DNA of 52,941 nucleotides from an uncultured Porphyromonadaceae bacterium (GTDB lineage: Bacteria > Bacteroidota > Bacteroidia > Bacteroidales > Muribaculaceae). Position numbers and translations under genes: made by a program. The stretch is from positions 1-52,941 of the forward strand of contig CAMWSN010000001.1 in NCBI GenBank assembly GCA_947176925.1, written 5' to 3'. The notes below the pieces were generated by a model, which was not told the origin of the DNA, made no database searches, and was given only the letters and a program-made list of their open reading frames with translations. Below, one piece after another: positions 33,073 through 41,227 of this stretch (within the stretch, counting starts at the first letter, position 1; the number at the start of each line of letters is the position of its first letter).

Positions 33073-33807
33073 ATGAAAAAGTTTTTAGCGACAGTTTTGG
33101 TGGGCTTTGTGGCGATTGGGTCCTTTGCGAAGACTTACAAGTTGGAGGGGACAGTCGGGGGCCAGTATCCTATTGTGATTGAACTTGAGGAGACTGACGG
33201 CGACTATTTCGGACGGTATGCCTACAAGTCTACCCTCAAGAAAAACGGCAATGTGAAATGTTCATGGCTTGACATCAATCCAAGTTACGAGAATCCGGCA
33301 ACGAAATGGAATATCAGAAACTGCCAGGCCGAGCCCGTGGAGACATGGTATAACGTCAAGTTCGTCGGCGGCAAACGCCTGACCTGCAAGATGAAAAACT
33401 CTAAGGGAAAGGTATATGACGTAGTGGCCACGGTTACTACATCAACGGCCGGCAGTCCTTCGTATGTCTCTTATTTCAAGAGCCATATCGGGGACAGCGC
33501 GTCAGACTTCGGCATGTTTTCCGATCCGTCAGTCTCAGCCCGCTTGGAGGATATGATGGGAGCAAATAATTATAATTATATGACTTCCATCTATCAGGTC
33601 CAAGGGGGCATAGAGTACACCAAAGCAATGTATTGGGGCTCAGGTTTCGTGGCCCACGAATGTTGCGACCCGGCAACGGTCTGGGCCTACGACTCTGACA
33701 ACGACTCATTCTACGTCTGGATTCGCAAGGACGGCCAGGACTACTGGTGGTCCGAGTCCGGCAACATCCTCTTCAAATTCCAAGAATTAGTCCGCTCCCG
33801 CTTCTGA
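33073..33807 (+). CDS. secreted protein of unknown function
   Basis: A 244-residue protein that I do not recognise. It has a signal peptide (MKKFLATVLVGFVAIGSFA). The first mature 90 residues (YKLEGTVGGQYPIVIELEE, GDYFGRYAYKSTLKKNG) look like a beta-sheet domain of the kind found in small exported Bacteroidales proteins. The rest contains two adjacent cysteines (HECCDPATVW) and many aromatic residues (YYWGS-like and DYWWSESG). It is the last gene of the SHOCT-DUF4177 group and is followed by a clear terminator. Confidence 0.6.
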   Translation: MKKFLATVLVGFVAIGSFAKTYKLEGTVGGQYPIVIELEETDGDYFGRYAYKSTLKKNGNVKCSWLDINPSYENPATKWNIRNCQAEPVETWYNVKFVGGKRLTCKMKNSKGKVYDVVATVTTSTAGSPSYVSYFKSHIGDSASDFGMFSDPSVSARLEDMMGANNYNYMTSIYQVQGGIEYTKAMYWGSGFVAHECCDPATVWAYDSDNDSFYVWIRKDGQDYWWSESGNILFKFQELVRSRF

Positions 33808-33857
33808 TTTTTTGAAACACCACCTAAGCGCCGTCTGGACGCACTCCTTAAAAAGGT

Positions 33858-33895
33858 AAGGGTCACTTCGCAATAATCGGAGTGGCCCTTTTCTT
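33858..33895. terminator. intrinsic terminator after the SHOCT group, shared with the GNAT pair
   Basis: AAGGGTCACT (33858-33867) pairs with AGTGGCCCTT (33881-33890) with one wobble, then TTTTCTT on the plus strand. On the minus strand a short T-run (33854-33850) follows after four bases, so it may also end the leftward GNAT transcript. Confidence 0.85.
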
Positions 33896-33924
33896 ATATG
33901 AAGTCGAATAAAAGTGCTTGGAGG

Positions 33925-34458
33925 TTACGCGCCAAAATTAATCAAGTCAAAATACATGGCACGCGTCTTTGAGTTTTTGTCCTTTTCGGATAAAAATGAG
34001 AAGCCACACTTCTCATAGAAGGGTATTGCAGCTGAGTATGCGTCAACGGTGATAAATCGACAGGCACTGCGTCGCATTGTTGAAAACATGTGTTTTATTT
34101 GTAAAAGAATAGCTTCTCCTATGCGATTACCTGAATAAACCTTTGACACGGCAAGACGCCCTATTTTGACAGCAGGATATTCTTTACGACGTTTTCTATT
34201 AGAGATCTTTCGGTTAAGTTTATTCCAAAAATGCTTATCCTCCGGGTCAAAAACTATTTTATCGTTCAACAGGCTGTAATAAGCTACTGTTTTCGACGCG
34301 TCATTATCTTCAAGAAGGTAAGTCAATGCCATCATGGCGCGAAGATAGTTCTTTGCGTCACTAACAAGAAAATCGTTCAAATCGTTATCACCGCAATCAA
34401 ACGACTTTATTTCAGTATCAGTCTCAATCTGACGGAATGTAAATTTGCTGAAGTCCAT
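33925..34458 (-). CDS. GNAT-family acetyltransferase, probable toxin of a TA pair
   Basis: A 177-residue GNAT-fold protein. The early FDCGDNDLNDFLVSDAKNY, the TYLLEDNDASKTVAYYSLLND strands, KIGRLAVSK, the acetyl-CoA loop VYSGNRIGEAI (108-118) and a C-terminal FYEKCGF with Tyr148 are all in place. This layout matches GNAT toxins of the TacT/AtaT kind, which acetylate aminoacyl-tRNA. It starts two bases after a 52-residue gene, the expected antitoxin position. The upstream gene does not show a clear ribbon-helix-helix motif, so toxin status is inferred from the toxin-like sequence and the arrangement. The composition is AT-rich compared with nearby core genes, compatible with an acquired module. 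Confidence 0.75.
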   Translation of the reverse strand: MDFSKFTFRQIETDTEIKSFDCGDNDLNDFLVSDAKNYLRAMMALTYLLEDNDASKTVAYYSLLNDKIVFDPEDKHFWNKLNRKISNRKRRKEYPAVKIGRLAVSKVYSGNRIGEAILLQIKHMFSTMRRSACRFITVDAYSAAIPFYEKCGFSFLSEKDKNSKTRAMYFDLINFGA

Positions 34459-34460
34459 AC

Positions 34461-34619
34461 TTACATTTGAAAGGTGCTTATGGCCTTAAACGCCTCATAA
34501 GCATCACGGGCAGCATCTTTTTCAGATTGGCTGACGGGGGCCGGATTTGCTATTCTTTCGGCAAATCTTACCGCATCTTTTCCCCTCAACACAGGGGTTT
34601 CTTTGATAGGTCTTGCCAT
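34461..34619 (-). CDS. 52-residue putative antitoxin
   Basis: A short gene read from ATG 34619 to TAA 34461. It begins MARPIKETPVLRGKDAVRF and ends in a helical stretch KDAARDAYEAFKAI. A Shine-Dalgarno-like AAGGAG (34634-34629 on the minus strand) lies nine bases before the ATG, unusual for this group and strong support for the start. The GNAT gene starts two bases after its stop, so they are co-transcribed. The N-terminal PIKETP..RGKDA segment could be a DNA-binding strand and the C-terminus a toxin-binding helix, but I see no firm family signature. A longer frame at 34522-34746 overlaps it and is rejected. Confidence 0.7.
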   Translation of the reverse strand: MARPIKETPVLRGKDAVRFAERIANPAPVSQSEKDAARDAYEAFKAISTFQM

Positions 34620-34651
34620 TTGTTTTGTCTCCTTGTTTTAGTTTAATATTG

Positions 34652-34659
34652 CAAATATA
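34652..34659 (-). promoter_or_regulatory. -7 element for the GNAT/antitoxin pair
   Basis: TATATTTG on the minus strand (34659-34652) fits TAnnTTTG. The -33 region is AT-rich without a clear TTTG. The leader would be about 30 bases and include the AAGGAG motif. Confidence 0.5.
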
Positions 34660-34699
34660 CAACATTTTTTTGAATATTTGTATAATATAACTATAGAAT

Positions 34700-34734
34700 T
34701 TTGTCACCGCGGTAATAATTACGGCGGTGACAAA
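34700..34734. promoter_or_regulatory. 35-bp palindrome upstream of the GNAT pair, possible operator
   Basis: TTTGTCACCGC (34700-34710) is the exact inverted complement of GCGGTGACAAA (34724-34734), and the centre contains GTAAT-A-ATTAC. It lies about 40 bases upstream of the -7 box of the antitoxin gene and about 60 bases before the SulP -7 box. It is more GC-rich than its surroundings. A binding site for an autoregulator is the simplest idea; a hairpin is also possible. Confidence 0.55.
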
Positions 34735-34790
34735 GTTCGGTTGCAAACGGCATTTTTTATTTTAAATTTTTAATTCTTCATTTAATTTCG

Positions 34791-34798
34791 TAACTTTG
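34791..34798 (+). promoter_or_regulatory. -7 element of the SulP-TPR operon
   Basis: TAACTTTG is a perfect TAnnTTTG box with an AT-rich but unclear -33 region. A good Shine-Dalgarno sequence AAGGAG (34830-34835) stands seven bases before the ATG at 34843. Confidence 0.6.
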
Positions 34799-34842
34799 CG
34801 GGTGAATTACCAATCATAATAAAGTTTCTAAGGAGATAAAGT

Positions 34843-36540
34843 ATGCGTCTTTCCGGTGCATTTGCCTATCGGCCCAAACTCTTGAGTGTCTTCGGACATT
34901 ATTCTGCATCCAAGTTTAAAAATGATCTGATTGCCGGCATCGTGGTCGGCATCGTGGCCCTCCCGCTGGCCATCGCTTTCGGTATCGCTTCGGGTGTAAG
35001 CCCCACCGTCGGGTTGATTACGGCCATCGTCGGCGGCTTCATCGTGAGCGCTTTCGGCGGCAATTCGGTGCAGATCGGCGGTCCTACCGGCGCATTCATC
35101 GTCATCGTTTACGGCATCATCGCCCGCTTCGGACTCGAAGGATTGGCCATAGCCACTTTCATGGCCGGACTTATATTGATAATGATGGGTCTTTTCCGGT
35201 TGGGTACGGTCATCAAGTTTATCCCCTATCCCATCGTCGTCGGGTTCACGGCGGGTATCGCCCTGACCATTTTCTCCACTCAGATCAACGATTTCTTAGG
35301 CCTCGGGCTCAAGGGTATTCCCTCGGAATTCCTTCCCAAGTGGGGCATGTATCTGAAAAATTTGGGCAGCATTGACTGGACCACGGTCGCAGTTGCCGTG
35401 GCTTCGCTGCTGATTATCATCCTCGCGCCCAAGGTGAGCAAGAAGCTTCCGGGCGCCCTGTTGGCCATCCTGATAATGACCCCGGTAGTTTATTTCTTAG
35501 GCTTGCCTGTAGAAACTATCGGTAAGCGCTTTGGCGAAATGAGCACTGACATCCCCCTGCCCCACGGCTTCCGCCTGGACATGGCCACGATTAACCAGCT
35601 GCTCCCCTCGGCGTTCACCATCGCCATTCTCGGCGCCATCGAATCGCTGCTGTCGGCCACTGTGGCCGACGGTATCACGGGCTCGCGCACCGATTCCAAC
35701 TCCGAGCTTATCGGTCAGGGCCTGGCCAATGTAGTGGTCCCGATGTTCGGCGGTATCCCGGTCACCGGCGCCATTGCCCGCACGATGACCAACATCACCA
35801 ACGGGGGCCGCACTCCGGTTGCCGGCATCATCCATGCCATAGTGCTGTTAGCCATCTTCCTGCTGCTGATGCCGCTGATTCAGTTGGTGCCGATGGCATG
35901 TCTGGCCGCAGTGTTGATGGTCGTGGCCTACAACATGAGCGGCTGGCGCACGATAGTCGGTATCTTCCATAACCCCAAGAGCGACATCTCGGTACTTGTG
36001 GTGACGTTCCTGCTGACGGTTATCTTCGACCTCACCATCGCCATTGAAATCGGCTTGCTGTTGGCTGTGGTCCTCTTCCTGCGCCGCGTCATGGAAAACA
36101 CGGAAATCCGCGTTTATGGCGACAAACTCGATGCCGCTGACGGCACTGACCTCTCCACTCATGAGGAGCTTGACCTGGTAAAGGGCGTCAGCGTCTATGA
36201 AATCGACGGCCCGTTCTTCTTCGGAGTGGCCACGAAGTTTGACGAACTGATGCGCACCTCGATGTCGGCCAAACCGATTGTGCGCATAATCCGCATGCGT
36301 AAAGTCCCGTTTATTGACTCCACGGGCCTCCACAACCTTGAAATCCTTATCAAGTCGAGCCAGAGCGAGGGCATCCACGTGGTGCTCTCAGGGGTACGTC
36401 CTGAAGTGCGCAAGGCGCTCCATAACAGTGCCATTGATGCGCTCCTTGGCGCCGACCATATCTGCGACCATATCTCGACTGCCGTCAAAACCGCTAATGA
36501 AATTGCCCTCTCCTCAGCAAATAACCCTCAAGTTAGCTAA
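34843..36540 (+). CDS. SulP-family inorganic anion transporter with STAS domain
   Basis: A 565-residue inner-membrane transporter. The N-terminus leads into the family signature region (DLIAGIVVGIVALPLAIAF, ASGVSPTVGLITAIVGG), followed by about ten further hydrophobic segments. Motifs AFGGNSVQIGGPTGAFI and FGGIPVTGAIARTMTNI are conserved in SulP proteins. Residues about 430-555 are a STAS domain (VSVYEIDGPFFFG, RKVPFIDSTGLHNLE). Substrates of the family include sulfate and bicarbonate; this sequence alone does not decide. Cysteine synthesis genes lie 4 kb upstream, but there is no operon link. Its last 44 bases overlap the start of the TPR gene. Confidence 0.93.
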   Translation: MRLSGAFAYRPKLLSVFGHYSASKFKNDLIAGIVVGIVALPLAIAFGIASGVSPTVGLITAIVGGFIVSAFGGNSVQIGGPTGAFIVIVYGIIARFGLEGLAIATFMAGLILIMMGLFRLGTVIKFIPYPIVVGFTAGIALTIFSTQINDFLGLGLKGIPSEFLPKWGMYLKNLGSIDWTTVAVAVASLLIIILAPKVSKKLPGALLAILIMTPVVYFLGLPVETIGKRFGEMSTDIPLPHGFRLDMATINQLLPSAFTIAILGAIESLLSATVADGITGSRTDSNSELIGQGLANVVVPMFGGIPVTGAIARTMTNITNGGRTPVAGIIHAIVLLAIFLLLMPLIQLVPMACLAAVLMVVAYNMSGWRTIVGIFHNPKSDISVLVVTFLLTVIFDLTIAIEIGLLLAVVLFLRRVMENTEIRVYGDKLDAADGTDLSTHEELDLVKGVSVYEIDGPFFFGVATKFDELMRTSMSAKPIVRIIRMRKVPFIDSTGLHNLEILIKSSQSEGIHVVLSGVRPEVRKALHNSAIDALLGADHICDHISTAVKTANEIALSSANNPQVS

Positions 36541-38548
36541 AGCAGCTAAAACAGCTATCTTTGCTATAATAGCTATCACGGCTATTTTCCCGGCCCGCGC
36601 TCAGCTCAACACGGACCGGATAACCGATGTGGGCCGCAATGCCCTCTATTTCGAGGATTACGTCCTCGCAATCCAGCATTTCAACCAGGTAATCGCGGCC
36701 AAACCATGGCTCGCCGAGCCATACTATCTGCGCGCAATCGCCAAGTACTCCCTCGAAGACTTTGTCGGCGCCGAGCTTGATGCCTCGGAGGCCATTGACC
36801 GCAATCCCTTTTTGCCTGACGCATGGGAGGTCCGCGGAGTGGCGCGCCAATGTCAGGGGAAGAATCTCGAGGCCGTAGGTGATTATCAGCATGCACTCTC
36901 GCTCCTGCCCTATAATCGTCAGCTGCTTTTCTCCGCGGCCCTGGCTCAGGAAGACGCCGGACTCACGGCCGATGCCGACTCCACCTACTCCATATTGCTC
37001 GAAAACTATCCGCAGTTCGATAATGGCTACGTAGGCCGTGCACAGCTCCACCTTAACCGCCAAGACACCGTCAGCGCCCGCGCTGACCTTGACCGCGCGC
37101 TGACTATCAACCCTAATTCGGTCCAGGCCCTTAGCCTGCGTGCCGCATTGACCAAGGAGCCTCAGGAAGCATTGGCCGATATGGAACGCGCCGTCACTCT
37201 ACAACCGGACCGCACCTATCTGCGGGTTAATCGCGCCGTGGCTCGCTATCGTGTCGGCGACCTCAACGGCGCGTTGGCCGATTTTGACTACGTCGTTGAA
37301 CTTGAACCGACAAACTATGCCGCACTCTTTAACCGCGCTATGCTGCGCCTGGAGCTTAAGGATAACGACCGGGCCCTGCGTGACCTCAACCGCCTGCTAT
37401 CACTCCGTCCCGGCGACATGCGCACAATCTATAATCGCGCCATAGTCCTTTATGAGAAACGTGATTATGATGCAGCGTTAGCCGACGCAGACCGCATTGT
37501 CGAAGCATATCCGGATATGTTTGCCGCCTACGCCCTTCGCGGACAGATTCTGCGCGATTCGGGCCATTCGTCACGCGCAATGGCCGACTTCCGCCGCGCC
37601 GACCAAATTGCCCATCGTCCCGCAAAAAATCATGATAAATCTTATAGTTCTGACAGCTCTGATAACTCTGTTAATCCTGAAGACTCCGGCATAACCGCCA
37701 ATCAGTTCCAGACCCTGCTGACCATCGACTCCGAAAACGAGCAAATAGAACAGACATTTAACACCGCCGGCCTCCGCGGCCGTATTCAGGACCGCACGAC
37801 CGCCATTGAGCTGCAACCGATTTATCAACTTAGCTATTACAGCGCCGACGGCGACGTAAGCTCATCGGTCTACGTCCGCGCAATCAACGAACTCAACGCC
37901 GCCAGGGCATTGCCCTACGTGGTCTACGTCACCAATAATGTCCCGGCACTTACGCGCGAAGCCGACGCTGCCCGACATTTTGCCGATATTCAGCAACTTA
38001 ATTCAAAAATCAGTTCATCGGCAGAGCCCGCCGCATTGGACTATTTTGCCCGCGCAATGGATTACATGACCGTGCGTGACTACGACCATGCCCTTGCAGA
38101 CCTGGACCGCGTCATAGCCCTCACTCCGGACTTTGCGCCGGCCTATCTGGAGCGCGCTGCCGCCCGGGTGATGATTCAGGAATCACAGACGGGACGAACC
38201 ACGGAAGTCACTGACTCACATACCGAAACGCGCCTTAGCGCCGAAACATCCTTGGCCCTGAACCAAATCATGGCCGATCTTGACCAGGCCCTGGAACTGG
38301 ACCCGCTGATGGCGATTGCCCACTATAACCGGGGCACAATCCTGCTACGCATGGGAGCCGATGCCGACGCCATCGACTCCTTCTCCCGAGCCATAGAAAT
38401 CGAGCCGTCGCTCGGACCCGCATACTTCAACCGAGGCTATGCACGCTTCAATCGCGGTAACCGCGACGGCGCCGTCGCCGACATCTCCCGCGCCGGCCAA
38501 TTAGGCATCCACTCAGGCTACAACCTCCTCAAACGCATGTCCCAATAA
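36497..38548 (+). CDS. exported tetratricopeptide-repeat protein
   Basis: A 683-residue protein. I start at ATG 36497, within the end of the SulP gene, because it opens a signal peptide (about residues 1-35, ending IFPARAQ); the longer frame is a shadow of SulP. At least a dozen TPR units follow, for example YYLRAIAKYSLEDFVGAELD, NRAVARYRVGDLNGALADFD, NRAMLRLELKDNDRALRDLN and YFNRGYARFNRGNRDGAVAD. A Ser/Asp-rich linker divides the repeats into two blocks around residue 385, and a non-TPR beta-like section (about 420-500) lies between. TPR proteins are scaffolds; a periplasmic or outer-membrane-associated assembly role is likely. Partners are unknown. Confidence 0.85.
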   Translation: MKLPSPQQITLKLAKAAKTAIFAIIAITAIFPARAQLNTDRITDVGRNALYFEDYVLAIQHFNQVIAAKPWLAEPYYLRAIAKYSLEDFVGAELDASEAIDRNPFLPDAWEVRGVARQCQGKNLEAVGDYQHALSLLPYNRQLLFSAALAQEDAGLTADADSTYSILLENYPQFDNGYVGRAQLHLNRQDTVSARADLDRALTINPNSVQALSLRAALTKEPQEALADMERAVTLQPDRTYLRVNRAVARYRVGDLNGALADFDYVVELEPTNYAALFNRAMLRLELKDNDRALRDLNRLLSLRPGDMRTIYNRAIVLYEKRDYDAALADADRIVEAYPDMFAAYALRGQILRDSGHSSRAMADFRRADQIAHRPAKNHDKSYSSDSSDNSVNPEDSGITANQFQTLLTIDSENEQIEQTFNTAGLRGRIQDRTTAIELQPIYQLSYYSADGDVSSSVYVRAINELNAARALPYVVYVTNNVPALTREADAARHFADIQQLNSKISSSAEPAALDYFARAMDYMTVRDYDHALADLDRVIALTPDFAPAYLERAAARVMIQESQTGRTTEVTDSHTETRLSAETSLALNQIMADLDQALELDPLMAIAHYNRGTILLRMGADADAIDSFSRAIEIEPSLGPAYFNRGYARFNRGNRDGAVADISRAGQLGIHSGYNLLKRMSQ

Positions 38549-38582
38549 ACCCTCAACACTAAACTTTAAACATTAAACAAGG

Positions 38583-38957
38583 ATGGACGGATATAGAGTA
38601 AAAGAGTATCATGGGCCGGTCAAGAGATATTGCCAGACCCTGGACCTGAAAAATGACCCGGAACTGATTGCCGAATATAAGCGGCTTCATTCGGAGGAAT
38701 ACCAATGGGCCGAGATTCGCGAGGGGATTCGTGCCGTAGGAATCCTTGAAATGGAGATTTACCTCATTGATAACCGTCTTTTTATGATAGTTGAGACTCC
38801 ACTCGATTTTGATTGGGATACTGCGATGGCGCGCCTGGCCACGTTGCCCCGTCAGGCTGAATGGGAAGCCGCAGTGGCACACTTCCAGCAATGCCTCCCC
38901 GGACAGACGTCGGCCGAGAAATGGCGGCTTATGGAGCGAATTTTCCGCCTCTATTAG
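38583..38957 (+). CDS. rhaM: L-rhamnose mutarotase-family protein
   Basis: A 124-residue protein matching the RhaM (DUF718) family: KRYCQTLDLKNDPELIAEYK, then a VGILEMEIYLIDNRLFMIVE strand pair, and AEWEAAVAHFQQCLPG near the end. RhaM interconverts the anomers of L-rhamnose; family members can also act on L-fucose-type sugars. No rhaA, rhaB or rhaD genes are seen nearby, so it is separated from a full pathway. It is 34 bases after the TPR gene with no terminator between, so it may be co-transcribed. It converges on the GT4 gene at 38964 with a gap of only six bases. Confidence 0.9.
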   Translation: MDGYRVKEYHGPVKRYCQTLDLKNDPELIAEYKRLHSEEYQWAEIREGIRAVGILEMEIYLIDNRLFMIVETPLDFDWDTAMARLATLPRQAEWEAAVAHFQQCLPGQTSAEKWRLMERIFRLY

Positions 38958-38963
38958 GCCCAG

Positions 38964-40028
38964 TTAAGAATAGAGCGGGAGGGTTTGGGACGCTATTGCA
39001 GGCCAATTGTAGGGCGTCAGATCGTAGGTACGGTTAAGGCAGGGAGAGGCAAGTTTTTCACGTAAACTCCGTCGAAGGGCTTCCACATCATTCACCGTGA
39101 AGAAATCGGTCTCATTCAGCTGCTCCAGACGGTTGGCGGAAATGTCACTGACAAGGACATCGCGCCCATAACTCATTGCCTCAAGCAATGTTATCGGCAA
39201 TCCTTCGTGGGACGACGGAAGGCAAAAGAGGGCGGCATTGGTCATCAATTGGTTCAACTGCTCGCCGCGCACGAATCCGGGCATAATGACTCCGGCCTCG
39301 GCGCCCCGGCGTTTAAGCGATTCGGAATACTCGTCAGGGTGGTCCGGCTCTCCGGCAATCACGAGTTTATAACCCTCAACATCAAAAGCCTCCACGAGTT
39401 GATGAAAGTTTTTCTCGGGGACAATGCGGCCCAGTGCAAGAACGTATCTCCCGGGAGTAAGGCCAAGAGATTCAATGAAATCCGTATTGGCGGAGGGGCT
39501 GGCGGCGGGTACGCCGTTATAGATAAGGTGAGTGTCCTTGCGGCCGTATTCTTCAGCCATCCGCTCGGCAATGGGGCGGGAGATAACGATAATCTTGTCG
39601 GCAAATCGGGCGGCCATCTTCTCGCCGGATTTAATAGCCCATCGGGCAAAACGTCCCCATTTTTTTCTCTCATAGTCAAATCCATGGTGAGTCATAATCA
39701 CCTTGAGGCCCAACAGTTTAGCTATAGGGAGGACAATCGAGGGGCCGACCGCATGAACATGTACCCAGTCGGCCTTGACGCGTTTGGCATAGAAAACCCC
39801 CAAAAGGGTCGAGACAGCCGCCTCAATCGATTTCCGGCGCGGCGCATAAAGGTCCTTGATCTTTACGCCACGGAATTCCGTCAGGTTATCCTTGGCGTAA
39901 CAGCGACGCCTACAGACGGTTACATCTACCCCCTGAGCCGCAATCAGCGGGAAAAGCTCCTGGCAGTGCGTTTCAACTCCTCCCTGGATTTCAGGGATTC
40001 CGCGGGTTCCGGTAACTACGATTTTCAT
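38964..40028 (-). CDS. family 4 glycosyltransferase
   Basis: A 354-residue GT-B glycosyltransferase. The acceptor-side domain starts MKIVVTGTRGIPEIQGGVET, the GGVE loop typical of rhamnosyl/galactosyl-type GT4 enzymes. The donor-side domain has LALGRIVPEKNF (198-209), KLVIAGEPD and the E-x7-E motif Glu275/Glu283 (SSHEGLPITLLEA). It should transfer a nucleotide-activated sugar to a lipid-linked or surface glycan. The start overlaps the upstream GT gene as ATGA (40028-40025), and it is the last gene of the six-gene Rel operon. No polymerase or flippase lies beside it, so the pathway is undefined. Confidence 0.9.
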   Translation of the reverse strand: MKIVVTGTRGIPEIQGGVETHCQELFPLIAAQGVDVTVCRRRCYAKDNLTEFRGVKIKDLYAPRRKSIEAAVSTLLGVFYAKRVKADWVHVHAVGPSIVLPIAKLLGLKVIMTHHGFDYERKKWGRFARWAIKSGEKMAARFADKIIVISRPIAERMAEEYGRKDTHLIYNGVPAASPSANTDFIESLGLTPGRYVLALGRIVPEKNFHQLVEAFDVEGYKLVIAGEPDHPDEYSESLKRRGAEAGVIMPGFVRGEQLNQLMTNAALFCLPSSHEGLPITLLEAMSYGRDVLVSDISANRLEQLNETDFFTVNDVEALRRSLREKLASPCLNRTYDLTPYNWPAIASQTLPLYS

Positions 40029-41227
40029 GATTCCAAGTGGTAGATTTGAAGTAGTTTATCGAGATGAGCCGCCTCGGAGAACTCAGCGATGGCTCTACGG
40101 GAAATCTCGGCGCGGTCATAGGCCTCAGGGTTAAAAGTGGCCATCTTGGCGGCAAGAGTATTGACCGAGCCGGAGGGAAAATGCTCGCCATTGACCCCGG
40201 GCTGAATCAGTTCGGGAATCCCGCCAATGCTCGCCCCCAAGACCGGAGTCCCGGCACAAAGACTCTCAATGACGGCTAACGGATTGTTTTCAAAACACTC
40301 ACTGGGCATCACGCTTGCCGCAGCCCCGCGAAGCAGTCGGGCCACTTCCTCGCCGCCTATGCGACCAAGAAATTCAACTTTTGACCCGGCAGAAAGTTTC
40401 TGAAGCTCGGAAAGTAAAGGCCCGTCACCGGCAATCTTCATCCTCACCCCGGCTCTTACGGCCGCTTTTACCAAGGTAATCACCCCTTTTTCAGCCGACA
40501 GCCGCCCGGCATAAGTAAAATAAGAATCACCGATCGCCTCGGATGGCGTTGAAAGAATGGTCTGCAACTTCTCCGGAGATATAAAGTTATGAAGAACCTT
40601 AATACCGGAGCCATCGAAACCGCCGCGCTCCATCATCTGCTTCATGAAAGCCGAAGGGGCTATGAAACAATCAGTTGAAACGGAGAGCTTGCGTCGATTC
40701 CACCGCATGGTCTCAAGAAGTGCCATCAGAGACGCGAACCGGCTCCCTTTCATGCAGCGATACTTCATCAGATTTCGCTGACCATCAATGCAATCCGTGC
40801 ACAATTCGCCGTCAGGTCGCCGCCCGAGATAAGCGGGGCAAACGAGTTTGAGATCATGAAGGGTCCAGACGGTACGCGCACCGAACTTATGAGCCAAGGA
40901 TACGACTACGGGTGAAAGATATGAGTGAATATTATGAAAATGAACCACTTCCGGGCGGAAATCCTTCAACACCCGGCGGAAGGAGCTGCGGACATCACCC
41001 CACCCCATCAACCGACGGAAGGCGCGTATATTTTCCCCAAATGAGCCGCCAAACTTGATCTGCGGGGCCCATGAGGGCGCTTCTTCCAAGGGAAGATTCT
41101 CCGGATGGCGCATGGCGAAGACACGGACGTCATGGCCGGCAGCGCGAAGCATATCGCGCTCGGCGATAGCGACCACTTCAGCGCCACCGCGATGATAGAA
41201 CATCTTACTGACAATCAGAATCTTCAC
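40025..41227 (-). CDS. family 4 glycosyltransferase with Cys-cluster insert
   Basis: A 400-residue GT-B glycosyltransferase. N-terminal YHRGGAEVVAIAERDML, then VVHFHNIHSYLSP and TLHDLKLVCPAY; C-terminal YAGRLSAEKGV (239-249), KIAGDGPL and the E-x7-E pair Glu313/Glu321 (FENNPLAVIESL). Residues 130-158 contain four cysteines (130, 143, 146, 158), a probable metal-binding insert known in a subgroup of GT4 enzymes that follow the motif HDLKLVCP. The ATGA overlaps at 41227-41224 with rsmD and at 40028-40025 with the next GT show tight coupling. The substrate is not predictable. Confidence 0.9.
   Translation of the reverse strand: MKILIVSKMFYHRGGAEVVAIAERDMLRAAGHDVRVFAMRHPENLPLEEAPSWAPQIKFGGSFGENIRAFRRLMGWGDVRSSFRRVLKDFRPEVVHFHNIHSYLSPVVVSLAHKFGARTVWTLHDLKLVCPAYLGRRPDGELCTDCIDGQRNLMKYRCMKGSRFASLMALLETMRWNRRKLSVSTDCFIAPSAFMKQMMERGGFDGSGIKVLHNFISPEKLQTILSTPSEAIGDSYFTYAGRLSAEKGVITLVKAAVRAGVRMKIAGDGPLLSELQKLSAGSKVEFLGRIGGEEVARLLRGAAASVMPSECFENNPLAVIESLCAGTPVLGASIGGIPELIQPGVNGEHFPSGSVNTLAAKMATFNPEAYDRAEISRRAIAEFSEAAHLDKLLQIYHLES

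Noticed and set aside
34700-34734. Terminator for a rightward or leftward gene
   Set aside because: The palindrome is not followed by a T-run on either strand and lies upstream, not downstream, of both adjacent genes.
34522-34746. 74-codon minus-strand frame upstream of the GNAT gene
   Set aside because: It overlaps the 52-codon frame that has a Shine-Dalgarno sequence and abuts the GNAT start; its composition looks non-coding and it crosses the promoter box.
36533-37063. 176-codon antisense frame in the TPR gene
   Set aside because: No recognisable motif and fully explained by codon structure of the TPR gene.
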